DNA from: Neorhizobium vignae | GTDB taxonomy: Bacteria > Pseudomonadota > Alphaproteobacteria > Rhizobiales > Rhizobiaceae | Direction: 5' to 3' | Length of the DNA stretch: 64,000 nucleotides | Assembly: GCF_000732195.1 (NCBI RefSeq) | Contig: NZ_JNNU01000008.1 | Coordinates: forward strand, 62,001 to 126,000 | In this document: positions 51,697 through 60,143 of the stretch, piece after piece | How positions within the stretch are numbered: the stretch's first letter is position 1 | Layout: every line of letters starts with the position of its first letter | Made by a program: the position numbers and the translations under genes | Notes under the pieces: generated by a model | The model's input: only the letters and a program-made list of their open reading frames with translations | Databases searched by the model: none | Told to the model about the DNA's origin: nothing

Positions 51697-52527
51697 ATGA
51701 TCTACCACCGGATTTCCGACTGGGACAATTCCTATTCCAACGGCATCAATATCGCCGGCGGTGATGCCTGGCCGGAAGCATGGGTCGCACCGGCGCAGAC
51801 CTACCGCGACAGGATGCTGGCAGCCGGCCGCGCCGAGCTCGGTATTTCCTATGGCGAGCGGCCCCGCAACGTCTATGACCTCTTCCTGCCGGAACAGGCG
51901 CCGCGCGGCATCGTGGTCTTCATTCATGGCGGCTACTGGCAGAGCCTCGACAATTCCTACTGGTCGCATCTGGCCGAAGGTTCGATTGCCCACGGTTTCG
52001 CCGTCGCCATGCCAACCTATACGCTGTGCCCGGATGTCCACATCACCGATATAGTCGTCGAAATCGGCAGCGCGATCACCCAGATCGCCGCGCGGTTCGA
52101 CGGACCGATCCACCTGACGGGCCATTCCGCCGGCGGTCATCTGGTCTCCCGCATGGTGTCGAACACATCGCCGCTGCCGCCGCAAGTTCGCGCCCGGATC
52201 GGCAATACCGTATCGATCTCCGGCGTCCACGACCTGCGTCCGCTGATGCGCGTCAACCTCAACGAGCGCCTGAAGATTACCCCAGAGGAAGCGCAGCGGG
52301 AGAGCCCGGTGCTGCTGGAGCCGGGTCCCAACACGCGGATCTTCTGCTGGGTGGGTGGCAACGAGCGCGCCGAATTCCTGCGCCACAACGAGCTTCTGGC
52401 CAATATCTGGACCGGGCTAGGTGCTGAAACCGGCGCCTATGCGGAGCCGGACAAGCACCATTTCAGCGTTCCGAACGGGCTGATGGACCCACACCATCCC
52501 CTCACCCGCACATTGTTGGGTGTATGA
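51697..52527 (+). CDS. Alpha/beta-hydrolase arylformamidase (KynB function)
   Basis: A 276-residue serine hydrolase with HGGYW at residues 77-81 and the elbow GHSAGG with Ser144, followed by a late HHFSV that may supply the catalytic His. HGGYW and GHSAGG are the marks of the alpha/beta-type kynurenine formamidase known from animals and some bacteria, whereas many bacteria use the unrelated metal-dependent KynB. From its place in the kyn operon it should hydrolyse N-formylkynurenine, which completes the route tryptophan to anthranilate. I leave the symbol empty because kynB normally names the other fold. Confidence 0.85.
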   Translation: MIYHRISDWDNSYSNGINIAGGDAWPEAWVAPAQTYRDRMLAAGRAELGISYGERPRNVYDLFLPEQAPRGIVVFIHGGYWQSLDNSYWSHLAEGSIAHGFAVAMPTYTLCPDVHITDIVVEIGSAITQIAARFDGPIHLTGHSAGGHLVSRMVSNTSPLPPQVRARIGNTVSISGVHDLRPLMRVNLNERLKITPEEAQRESPVLLEPGPNTRIFCWVGGNERAEFLRHNELLANIWTGLGAETGAYAEPDKHHFSVPNGLMDPHHPLTRTLLGV

Positions 52528-52547
52528 CGTTTTTCAAATCTGGTTTT

Positions 52548-52555
52548 TTGATCAA
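52548..52555. promoter_or_regulatory. TTGATCAA element before the GntR regulator
   Basis: An eight-base palindrome that equals one arm plus two bases of the 15-bp operator. It lies about 70 bases upstream of the GntR start and may be a weak autoregulatory site; on its own an eight-base match is not strong evidence. Confidence 0.4.
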
Positions 52556-52625
52556 TTATATGATTTCGATGGGAGCGAAATCGGTCAACTAACCGGTAAA
52601 AGGCCTGGGAGAGGGCGCAGACAAC

Positions 52626-53315
52626 GTGGCAGATATCGATAGCAGCACGCTTCTTTCCGACGTGGCACCCGTCATGCGCGAAACCGTGCAGGCCCGCGTC
52701 CATCAGCATCTGCGCCATCTGCTGATGGTCGGCCGCTTCCAGCCCGGCCAGGCGCTGAAGATCCATGACATCGCCGAGGTGTTCGGAACCAGCGCCCAGC
52801 CGGTGCGCGAATCGATCCGCCAGCTTGTGGCCGAGCGGGCGCTCGAAGCCCTGCCCAACCGCAGCGCCCGCGTGCCGCTGATGAGCCATGAACAGCTGGA
52901 AGACCTGCGGCGCACCCGCTTGGCACTGGAAGGCCTCGCCGCTGAAATCTCCGCCGAACGGGCGACGCCTGCCGATATCGAGGCGCTGGCGAAAATCGTC
53001 GACGAGGAAGTGCAGGCAGACGAACAGCTGCATGTGGAATCGAGCGTTTCGCGCAATCTGGAATTCCACTTCACGCTCTATCGCATCTCCGGTTCGACCA
53101 TCCTGCCGCCGATCATCGAAGGGCTCTGGCTGCAGATCGGCCCGAACATCCGCCGCGCCGCCGAAAATTTCGATGCCCGCGACGGCCGGGGAGCGGAACT
53201 GCATCTGCGCACCATGGCCGCCCTGCACAAGGGCGACGTCAAGGGCGTGCGCGCCGCGATCGAGGATGACATCAACCGTTTCTTCGACCTGCTGGCTCCG
53301 CAGGATCGCAAATGA
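52626..53315 (+). CDS. GntR-family (FCD) regulator, candidate master of the kyn/hyu regulon
   Basis: A 229-residue regulator. A winged-helix domain at about residues 20-80 (VHQHLRHLLMVGRFQPGQAL, IHDIAEVFGTSAQPVRESIR) is followed by an FCD ligand domain (LEDLRRTRLALEGLAAEISA, SVSRNLEFHFTLYRI, LRTMAALHKGDVKGVRAAIE). The start is GTG 52626, with GGAGAGG some way upstream; ATG 52674 would cut into the HTH. It stands between the kyn operon and the tautomerase gene. FCD proteins bind carboxylic-acid or amino-acid-like effectors and usually repress from palindromes such as the one found three times in this region. Confidence 0.85.
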   Translation: MADIDSSTLLSDVAPVMRETVQARVHQHLRHLLMVGRFQPGQALKIHDIAEVFGTSAQPVRESIRQLVAERALEALPNRSARVPLMSHEQLEDLRRTRLALEGLAAEISAERATPADIEALAKIVDEEVQADEQLHVESSVSRNLEFHFTLYRISGSTILPPIIEGLWLQIGPNIRRAAENFDARDGRGAELHLRTMAALHKGDVKGVRAAIEDDINRFFDLLAPQDRK

Positions 53316-53375
53316 TGTGCCGATGACGCGGGTCCAGCTCTGGACCCCGCGCATTCATCCCAAACGGAGCTGGAA

Positions 53376-53582
53376 ATGGCCGTAGTCCAAATCACCCTGG
53401 TCAAGGGGCGCACCGGGGAACAGAAGGCTGCCATCGCAGCCGCGATCAACAAGGCGATGGTGGAGATAGCCCATTCGCCTGCCGATCACATCAATATCGT
53501 TTTCCATGAGGTGGATCGCGAGGATTGGGCGATCGCCGGAAAGCTCCTGCCCGAATATATCGCGGACATGGACCGCAAATAG
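53376..53582 (+). CDS. 4-oxalocrotonate tautomerase-like protein without the N-terminal proline
   Basis: A 68-residue protein of the 4-OT fold: beta strand VVQITLVKGRTGEQKAAIAA, helix AAINKAMVEIAHSPADHINI and second strand IVFHEVDREDWAIAGKL. In this superfamily the amino-terminal proline, exposed after Met removal, is the catalytic base. Here the codon after ATG is GCC (Ala), so the mature N-terminus would be alanine. Without Pro1 tautomerase activity is doubtful; the protein may catalyse something else or have lost function. It is 60 bases downstream of the GntR gene and directly abuts the convergent esterase. Confidence 0.85.
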   Translation: MAVVQITLVKGRTGEQKAAIAAAINKAMVEIAHSPADHINIVFHEVDREDWAIAGKLLPEYIADMDRK

Positions 53583-54416
53583 CTAGCCCAGCATCCACTC
53601 CCGCACCTTCCGGGTCCAGATATCGTCCGGATTGGCGGTGTTGAGGTGGATGCTGAAATGGTCGTCATCTGCAAAGGCGTGAGATTCGACCGGCTGGCCC
53701 GCGGCACGCAATGCCTCGACGAAGGCCAGACCATCGCGCTGCACCTGTTCCTTCTCCTTGCCGCCCCAGGTGATGTAGAAGGGCGGAAACGTCTTCGTGG
53801 CGGTTTCGATCGGGCTGTCGGGCGTCTCGGGGCTGACATGGAGGCTCTCATCTGCCTCCAGATCCGCCAGCCGCCGCGAATAGCTGCCACTCACCGCAAA
53901 CACACCCTTGATGCCATCTTCGGGAATACCAGCGGCACGGCGGGTATCGTGACGCAGTGCCATATGGGCGACGGTCTGCGCACCGGCCGAATGGCCGCCG
54001 ATGAAGATGCGATCCGGATCACCACCATGCTCCGCGATATGGGCGCGGACATAGGCGAGCGAGGCGAAGGCGTCGCCGATAATGTCGCGATAGGAGGTGT
54101 GCGGCGCCAACCGATAGGACACGGAAACGAGGATCGCCGGAAACGCGGTGATCGCCGGCGCCATGAAACCGCACCATTCCTTGTAGCCATGGGTGAAATT
54201 GCCGCCGTGGAAGAACAGCAGCACCGGCACCGGCTTTTCCGTTGGCTCGGGCGGCAGGTAGATGTCGATCTTCTGCCAGTAGTCTGGGCCATAGGCCACA
54301 TCGAGCACGCAACGGGTCGTCTCGGCGACCTTGCGCGACTGCTCAAGGCAGGTCTCGGCGTAACGATCGGCGTTCGGATTGATCGGCGTCTGCGGGGGAA
54401 GATCGTCAAAGCTCAT
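53583..54416 (-). CDS. Alpha/beta hydrolase (esterase-like)
   Basis: A soluble 277-residue hydrolase with FFHGGNFTHGY (oxyanion hole), the nucleophile elbow GGHSAGAQ, and late DDDHFSIH containing the catalytic His. It belongs to the same broad group as kynurenine formamidase and BD-FAE. It is the last gene of a minus-strand operon (57989 down to 53583) and follows the transporter gene by 15 bases. A second formamidase or an esterase for the same pathway is plausible. Confidence 0.85.
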   Translation of the reverse strand: MSFDDLPPQTPINPNADRYAETCLEQSRKVAETTRCVLDVAYGPDYWQKIDIYLPPEPTEKPVPVLLFFHGGNFTHGYKEWCGFMAPAITAFPAILVSVSYRLAPHTSYRDIIGDAFASLAYVRAHIAEHGGDPDRIFIGGHSAGAQTVAHMALRHDTRRAAGIPEDGIKGVFAVSGSYSRRLADLEADESLHVSPETPDSPIETATKTFPPFYITWGGKEKEQVQRDGLAFVEALRAAGQPVESHAFADDDHFSIHLNTANPDDIWTRKVREWMLG

Positions 54417-54431
54417 GATGGGCCTCCAATG

Positions 54432-55346
54432 TCAGGAAATGATATCCGGCGGTTTCGGCGAACGGCTCAGGGAAAGAAGCGCACCGGCGATGACCACCAG
54501 CGTGCCGATCACCGCCGTCAGGGTCGGCACCTCGCTCAGAAAGGCGAGGCCGATCAGCACGGCGAACACGGCGCGGGTGAAATCGACCGGCGCCAGCGCC
54601 GAGGCCTCGCCCATCTTCAGCGCCATGATCATCGATGTATTGCCGATGACGCTGAGGAGCCCGGTGCCGACGAGGACGCCGAGCGTCGCGAGATCCGGCG
54701 ACACCCAGTTCCAGATCGCGACGGGCGCCAGCATCAGCGTGCCGAAGGCGGTCTGGTAGAGAAGCAGCAGCGATGCCGGATCGCGCTGGGCCAGGAAGCG
54801 GGTCGAGATCGCGCCGGCCGCGGCCGTCGCCGCCGAGATGACGCCGAGTGCGGCGCCGGTCACCGAAAGATCGCCACCACCGGGCCGAGCCAGAATGAGG
54901 ATACCGCCGAAACCGATGGCGACCGCGAGCCAGCGTTTCGGCCCCACGGCCTCCTTCAGCAGGATGGCGGCAAATAGGGTGACGAAGAACGCTTTGGAAA
55001 AGCTGATCGCCGTCGCCTCCGCGAGCGGCAGGAGCACGACGGCGGAAAAGCCGGCATACATGCTGGAGACCAGCAGGAAGACCCGCAGAAGATGGGCGCC
55101 ACGCAGCGTGCTGCCCATGACCGCCTGGCCAAAACCGCGAAAGTGCCGCATCCCAATGAACAGGAACTGGGTCGCCACTGAGAAGAACATCACCAGCGTG
55201 ATCGGCACGGTGCTCGAACTGACCTTGATCAGCGCCACCATGATCGAGAAGATCAGGGCGTTGATCAGCATTAGCAGCGAGCCGCGGATATTGCCGCTGA
55301 GCCCGCCCCAGGCCGTCACCAATCGGGGCGGGATGAGATTTGGCAT
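54432..55346 (-). CDS. EamA/DMT-superfamily transporter
   Basis: Inner-membrane protein of 304 aa with about ten helices arranged as two EamA repeats (first about 25-155, second about 165-295; LLLLYQTAFGTLMLAPVAIW and VDFTRAVFAVLIGLAFLSEV are typical of the C-terminal half). DMT proteins mostly export amino acids or metabolites. Its start overlaps the stop of the peptidase gene (TGATG), so it probably moves the product or substrate of that enzyme. Confidence 0.85.
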   Translation of the reverse strand: MPNLIPPRLVTAWGGLSGNIRGSLLMLINALIFSIMVALIKVSSSTVPITLVMFFSVATQFLFIGMRHFRGFGQAVMGSTLRGAHLLRVFLLVSSMYAGFSAVVLLPLAEATAISFSKAFFVTLFAAILLKEAVGPKRWLAVAIGFGGILILARPGGGDLSVTGAALGVISAATAAAGAISTRFLAQRDPASLLLLYQTAFGTLMLAPVAIWNWVSPDLATLGVLVGTGLLSVIGNTSMIMALKMGEASALAPVDFTRAVFAVLIGLAFLSEVPTLTAVIGTLVVIAGALLSLSRSPKPPDIIS

Positions 55347-56506
55347 CAGCCGAGCCGTCCGGCAGTTGCCCTCAGGGCTTCGACAAAGGACCGGCCGAAG
55401 CGATAGGCGCGGGCGGGCGACCAGCCGGTTTCCGGCATGGTGAACCGCGTCACATCCTTGAACGGCTGTTCGAGCAGGATCGACAGCGCATGCGGGAAAC
55501 GATTGCCGATCCAGTTCCAGGCCATGCTGAGATCGGCTACTTCAGGGCAGCCGCCGGGATAGGGATGGCCGAGCTCGTAATCCGGCGAGGCCTGCGCCCA
55601 GGCGTTTTCGAACGTCTCGAATATGCCGCGACGCTCCGGCGTCCAGGTCGGCACATTTTCCGACGGCCAGATGAAATTGCAGCGAAGCTCCTTGTCGGCA
55701 TGGCAATCGATGCAGAAATCCAGCCCGATCTCCTCCATCTTGCCGCGCACATGAAAAACTTCCGGCGAGTTCTCCAGCGACGGGCTGACCCATTCGCGGT
55801 TGAGATTGGCGCCCTTGACGTTGGAACGGGTCAGGCCATTGGCGGAACCATCGGGATTGACGTTCGGCACCACATAGATGACGGCGGACGACAGCAGCGC
55901 CCGCGACACCGGATCGGTCCGGTCGAGCAGCCGGTCCAGCAGGCCTTCGACGAAATAGCCGCCCTGGGTTTCGGACGCATGCTGGCGGGCGATGATCCAG
56001 CATTTCTTCTTGTCGGCCGCCGGCTCGCCAATCGTCAGCATGTCGATCGGCCGGCCCTCGACGCTTGTGCCCAGGGTTTCGAGCCGCACGAGCGGCGACA
56101 TCTGCGCCCGGGCGATCGCCGCATGTTCGCGTTCCGCGCCATAGGGCGCCCAGGTGGCGTAATAGCAGATGTCGTGTTCCGGCGTGTGCTCGAAGCTGAA
56201 GGTCGTGCCTTCGAACGTGCCGGGAATACGGAACCAGGTCTGGCCGTCATAGCTCACCATCGGCCCGGTTCCCTGCCAGCCGTGCTCGTAATCCTCCCGG
56301 TTGGCGAGCCGCCAGGAGAGGATATCGCCGGCATTGACGAGGTTGAACCGGCAGGGCGTGCCCCGCGCGCCGGACACCCGGAAGTGAAACCAGCCGAGGA
56401 ACACGCCGTTCGGATCCTGGCGGAGGGCAAGTTTGATATCGGACGGGTCGGACACATCGATGATATCGACACTTCCCGACGCGATGCTGGTGCTGATCGA
56501 AACCAT
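55346..56506 (-). CDS. M14-family zinc carboxypeptidase (cytosolic type)
   Basis: A 386-residue protein whose N-terminal 120 residues form a beta-rich domain (FRVSGARGTPCRFNLVNAGD), followed by the M14 catalytic domain: zinc ligands in ARQHASETQGG (His-x-x-Glu) and CIDCHADKE (His), and substrate-site residues in NVNPDGSANGLTRSNVKGAN with NREW. Glu in SILLEQPF near the end is the general base. This is the architecture of cytosolic carboxypeptidase-like M14D enzymes. It could trim an amino acid from an amide-bonded substrate, which suits the hydantoinase and peptide-type importer encoded alongside. Confidence 0.85.
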   Translation of the reverse strand: MVSISTSIASGSVDIIDVSDPSDIKLALRQDPNGVFLGWFHFRVSGARGTPCRFNLVNAGDILSWRLANREDYEHGWQGTGPMVSYDGQTWFRIPGTFEGTTFSFEHTPEHDICYYATWAPYGAEREHAAIARAQMSPLVRLETLGTSVEGRPIDMLTIGEPAADKKKCWIIARQHASETQGGYFVEGLLDRLLDRTDPVSRALLSSAVIYVVPNVNPDGSANGLTRSNVKGANLNREWVSPSLENSPEVFHVRGKMEEIGLDFCIDCHADKELRCNFIWPSENVPTWTPERRGIFETFENAWAQASPDYELGHPYPGGCPEVADLSMAWNWIGNRFPHALSILLEQPFKDVTRFTMPETGWSPARAYRFGRSFVEALRATAGRLG

Positions 56507-56538
56507 ATCCTGCCCTCCCCTTTATCCGACAATCCGGC

Positions 56539-57621
56539 TCAGGCGGCCGGTTTTTCCTCGTTGAGATTGTAGTGCATGATCCGGCCGTGACGGCCCTTCT
56601 GATCACGCTCCAGATCGTAGACGTCGCCTTCCAGCGGTGTCTTCTGGTCGAGGATCGCCTTGATCTCGGCGTGGTCGGTTGCCGTCAGCTCCAAGCCGAA
56701 CAGGCGGGCATGGGCTTCCAGATGACCGCCATGACGGACGCCGACGATGATGCCGGAAACCTGCGGGAAGGCGAGTGCGGCGCGCATCGCCACATCAGCC
56801 ACCTGCACGCCGTGACGGTCCGCCACACGGCGCAGCGTCGACAGCAGGGCCTGGAACATGTCCCAGCCGCCCATGTCGTCGATGATCAGCTTGTATTTGG
56901 TCAGCGAACGGTTCTCCAGCGGATGCGCCGGTTCCGGCACGCCGAACCAGCGATCGCTGAGGAACCCGCCGGCCACCGTGCCGTAGCAGAGGATCTTGAT
57001 GTCTTTTTCCTTGCAGAACGGCAGCAGCGTCTTTTCCGGACGGTTGTCGAGCAGCGAATACTGGACCTGCATCGACGCAAAATTGACGCCGGCATCGGTC
57101 ATTTCCTGCATGCAGGCGGTGTTGAAATTTGTGGTGCCGAGAAGGTCGATCTTGCCTTCCTTCTGGAATTCGGAAAGCCAGCCCGCCACTTCGACATAAC
57201 GCCGCACATCCGTATCCCACCAGTGGAACTGCACGAGGTTGAGCTGGTCGAGGCCGAGGCGCAGCAGCGAGCGGTCGATGGTTTCCTGCAGCTCGGCGCG
57301 GGTCAGCGTCGCCAGTTTCTGCAGGTCGGGCACACATTTGGTATGAACCTTGAGCGGCGCCAGAAGCGACACATCGCCGGTCGCGATCGTCGCGCGGCGG
57401 AAATCGCCGATCATCTGCTCGACGCCGGTATAGATGTCGGCGCAATCGAACGTGGTGATGCCGGAGCGGATGTAATCGCCCATTTCGGTGATCGCCTTTT
57501 CACGGTCGATCTCCGCATGGCCGCCGGCCAGCTGCCAGCCGCCCTTCAACACCCGGCTGATCCGGTATCCCGGCCTGATTTCGGTGGTTTCCACAGGTGT
57601 CCAGGTTTCCGCAGGTGTCAT
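56539..57621 (-). CDS. Aldo/keto reductase
   Basis: An NADPH-type TIM-barrel oxidoreductase of 360 aa. The catalytic Asp-Tyr-Lys-His set is visible as FDCADIYTGVE, KVHTKCVPD and LVQFHWWD; the cofactor region GIIVGVRHGGHLEAHA is near the end. The start overlaps the stop of the TIGR04076 gene by four bases (ATGA), so they are co-translated. The substrate is unknown; it might reduce an aldehyde or ketone released by the pathway. Confidence 0.9.
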   Translation of the reverse strand: MTPAETWTPVETTEIRPGYRISRVLKGGWQLAGGHAEIDREKAITEMGDYIRSGITTFDCADIYTGVEQMIGDFRRATIATGDVSLLAPLKVHTKCVPDLQKLATLTRAELQETIDRSLLRLGLDQLNLVQFHWWDTDVRRYVEVAGWLSEFQKEGKIDLLGTTNFNTACMQEMTDAGVNFASMQVQYSLLDNRPEKTLLPFCKEKDIKILCYGTVAGGFLSDRWFGVPEPAHPLENRSLTKYKLIIDDMGGWDMFQALLSTLRRVADRHGVQVADVAMRAALAFPQVSGIIVGVRHGGHLEAHARLFGLELTATDHAEIKAILDQKTPLEGDVYDLERDQKGRHGRIMHYNLNEEKPAA

Positions 57622-57989
57622 GCTGTCTCCTCGCCCGGCAGGGCCACTTTCGTCGTATCACTATGATTGAAGGCACGGCGCGCCAGCCGCGTGATGCGCA
57701 GCCGCGTCGGGCAATTGGGATCGGGGCAGGCGACTTCCGCATCGGAGGTCATCCAGTCGTTCGGATGCGTCGGCCGCTGTTTGGCGGCCAGCAGCGGCAG
57801 CACCGCCGCCAGCGAATAGACCGAGAACCCCTGCCCCGGCGGCAGATACAACATCTCGCCGCGCAGCTCGAAATGGTCGCCCGGCTCGGCGCCGCAATAT
57901 ATCTTGCCCTCGCCGCAGCGCACGACCTCGACCTTGAGGTCGTAGAGCTCGAACAGATGGTCGGTCTGGGATATCCCCGTTTCAGACAT
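57618..57989 (-). CDS. TIGR04076 family protein
   Basis: A 123-residue protein of a family of unknown function. The typical pattern is present: YDLKVEVVRCGEGKIYCGAE, PGDHFELRGEMLYLPPGQGF, LAAVLPLLAAKQRPTHPNDW and DAEVACPDPNCPTRLRITRL. The Cys residues may bind a metal. ATG 57989 is used; the frame upstream runs over the operator at 58040. First gene of the minus-strand operon, 50 bases from the palindrome shared with the divergent hydantoinase operon. Confidence 0.85.
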   Translation of the reverse strand: MSETGISQTDHLFELYDLKVEVVRCGEGKIYCGAEPGDHFELRGEMLYLPPGQGFSVYSLAAVLPLLAAKQRPTHPNDWMTSDAEVACPDPNCPTRLRITRLARRAFNHSDTTKVALPGEETA

Positions 57990-58039
57990 GCATCGCTCCC
58001 ACGGTCTTTGACGCCGTTTAAAGTTCTTCAAAAAGGTTG

Positions 58040-58054
58040 TTGATCTTTGATCAA
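58040..58054. promoter_or_regulatory. 15-bp palindromic operator, copy 2 (between divergent operons)
   Basis: TTGATC-TTT-GATCAA, the exact reverse complement of copies 1 and 3, between the starts at 57989 (minus) and 58140 (plus). One bound dimer could control both operons. Confidence 0.8.
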
Positions 58055-58139
58055 ATGTCAAGCAGCTTTGCCGGCACCAGAAAAGCCAGAACCATCGGCT
58101 CCCGATTTTACGATGGAATGGCATAGGGGAAATAGCACG

Positions 58140-60143
58140 ATGATACCGGATAGCACGACGCTCGAGATCCTGCGCTACAAGACGGTGGCCGCCGCCGAGG
58201 AGATGGGGCTGACGCTCGTGCGCTCCGCGCGCACCATCTATATCAAGGAAGTGGCGGACTTTTCGACCGCGATTGCCGGGGTCAACGGCAAATTCTTCGC
58301 CTATCCGGAAGCGCTCGGCGTCTCGGCCTTCGTCGATCTCGACCTCAACCCGTCATTCAAGGATATCGGACCGCTGAAACCCGGCGACGTGATCCTGTCC
58401 AACCTGCCCTATGCCAATGGCGGGCTTTCCACCCACCTGCCAGACCTGCAATTCATCAAGCCCTATTTCCACGAGGGCGAGATCGTCGCCTATGGCTGGA
58501 CCTTCGCCCATACGTCGGACATCGGCGGCGGCGTGCCGAGCTCGATCTCGCCGCGCTTTTCCGACGTCTACCAGGAAGGCCTGCAGATCCCGCCGGTGAA
58601 GATCGTTCACGAGGGCCGTATGGACGAGGGCATCCTGCGGATCTACCTCTCCAACTGCCGCTCGCCGGAAACCAATCTCGGCGACGTCAAGGCGATGCTG
58701 GCAGCCCTCGACAAGGGCGGACAGCGCATCGCCGATGTCATCGCCGCGCATGGCGCCGAGGCGCTGGTCGCCTCTCAAACGATGCTGGCGGAATATGCAG
58801 CCGACAAGGCCAAGGCAGTGCTGAAGCGCATCCCCAACGGCACCTACGAGTTCTGGGATTATCTCGACCACGATTTCGTCAGCCAGGTGCCGGTGCGCAT
58901 CCGCTGCAAGGTCACCGTCAAGGACGGCGCGATCGACCTCGATTACGAGGGCACCGATCCGCAGCTGATGTCGGCCTTCAACGTGCCGACCGAAGGGCTG
59001 CGCCATCCCTACCTGACGCTGCGGCTGATGCACATGATCACCAGCCACGATCCGTCTGCGCCGCTGAACCACGGTCTGATGGATACGATCACGGCAAAAG
59101 CCCCGAAGGGCACGCTGATCAACCCGGAATATCCGGCCGCCTGCGGTGTGCGCCACGCCACCGTCATGCGCCTGATCGACGTCGCCTCCGGCGCGCTGCA
59201 CAAGGCCGATCCTTCTCTGGTGCCGGCCGCCGGCGGCGGCACGGTTCTGCCGGTGGTGCTGGCAGAGCCAGACCCCGTCACCGGGCTTCGCCGCTCCATG
59301 GTCATCCAGTCGATCGTCTGCGGCTCCGGCGCGCGCGACGGGTCCGATGGCGTGGACGGGCGCGAATCCGGCCTGTCCAACACCCGCAATTCGCCGATCG
59401 AACGCACCGAGGACGAAGCCGGCGTGATGATCGAGGAATATGCGCTGCGCTCCGATTCCGGCGGTCCCGGGCGCTGGCGCGGCGGCACCGGCATCGTCTA
59501 CACGATCCGCATCCTGAAAGACGACTGCGCCGTTCTGGCGCGCGGGCTCGAACGGTTCTTCTTCACCCCCTGGGGTGCATCGGGCGGGCGTTCCTCCGCG
59601 CCTTGCCGAGTCGTTCTCAATATCGGCCGCCCGGATGAAAAACAGCTCAACCGCGTCGACATGCTGGAAGTGAAGCGTGGCGATACGCTGACCCTGATGA
59701 CCCCCGGCGGCGGCGGCTTTGGCGATCCCTTCACCCGGCCGATCGAAGAGGTATCGTACGACGTGGAGCGCGGCTTCGTCAGCGAGGCATCCGCGGAGCG
59801 CGATTACGGCGTGGTGATCCGCAAGGGCAGCGTCGATCAGGACGCGACGGCCAAGTTGCGCGGCGCGCATCAGGCGTCGGAAGGTTTCGATTTCGGCCAA
59901 AACCGAAAGCTGTGGGAAACCGTGTTCGATGACGAACTCGTCACCCGCCTCAACCGCACGCTAACCCGCTTCCCCGCCTCGATCCGCGGCCGGAAACGGC
60001 GCAGCATCTATGAAGACGTGGTGCCTGAACTGAAGGCCGAAGGCCATTTCAATATTGCCGACATGGCCGGCAGGGCGGAAACCCTGCGGGCAAAACTTGC
60101 CGATCTGGTCGCGGCACTGGAAGCACAGGAGACACGGGCATGA
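58140..60143 (+). CDS. hyuB: Hydantoinase B/oxoprolinase-type subunit
   Basis: A 667-residue HyuB-type subunit. Typical segments are ILRYKTVAAAEEMGLTLVRS at the N-terminus, GDVILSNLPYANGGLSTHLP, CKVTVKDGAIDLDYEGTDPQ and LEVKRGDTLTLMTPGGGGFG at the C-terminus. With HyuA it forms an ATP-dependent enzyme that opens cyclic amides (hydantoins, 5-oxoproline) or, in relatives, carboxylates ketones. Start ATG 58140 has AGGGGA at a good distance; the frame from 58047 overlaps the operator and is rejected. It overlaps hyuA by four bases. The order B then A is less usual. Substrate unknown. Confidence 0.85.
   Translation: MIPDSTTLEILRYKTVAAAEEMGLTLVRSARTIYIKEVADFSTAIAGVNGKFFAYPEALGVSAFVDLDLNPSFKDIGPLKPGDVILSNLPYANGGLSTHLPDLQFIKPYFHEGEIVAYGWTFAHTSDIGGGVPSSISPRFSDVYQEGLQIPPVKIVHEGRMDEGILRIYLSNCRSPETNLGDVKAMLAALDKGGQRIADVIAAHGAEALVASQTMLAEYAADKAKAVLKRIPNGTYEFWDYLDHDFVSQVPVRIRCKVTVKDGAIDLDYEGTDPQLMSAFNVPTEGLRHPYLTLRLMHMITSHDPSAPLNHGLMDTITAKAPKGTLINPEYPAACGVRHATVMRLIDVASGALHKADPSLVPAAGGGTVLPVVLAEPDPVTGLRRSMVIQSIVCGSGARDGSDGVDGRESGLSNTRNSPIERTEDEAGVMIEEYALRSDSGGPGRWRGGTGIVYTIRILKDDCAVLARGLERFFFTPWGASGGRSSAPCRVVLNIGRPDEKQLNRVDMLEVKRGDTLTLMTPGGGGFGDPFTRPIEEVSYDVERGFVSEASAERDYGVVIRKGSVDQDATAKLRGAHQASEGFDFGQNRKLWETVFDDELVTRLNRTLTRFPASIRGRKRRSIYEDVVPELKAEGHFNIADMAGRAETLRAKLADLVAALEAQETRA

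Noticed and set aside
58047-58139. An earlier start for hyuB at 58047
   Set aside because: It would put the 15-bp operator inside the first codons' leader and lacks a ribosome-binding site, while ATG 58140 has one and matches the family's N-terminus.
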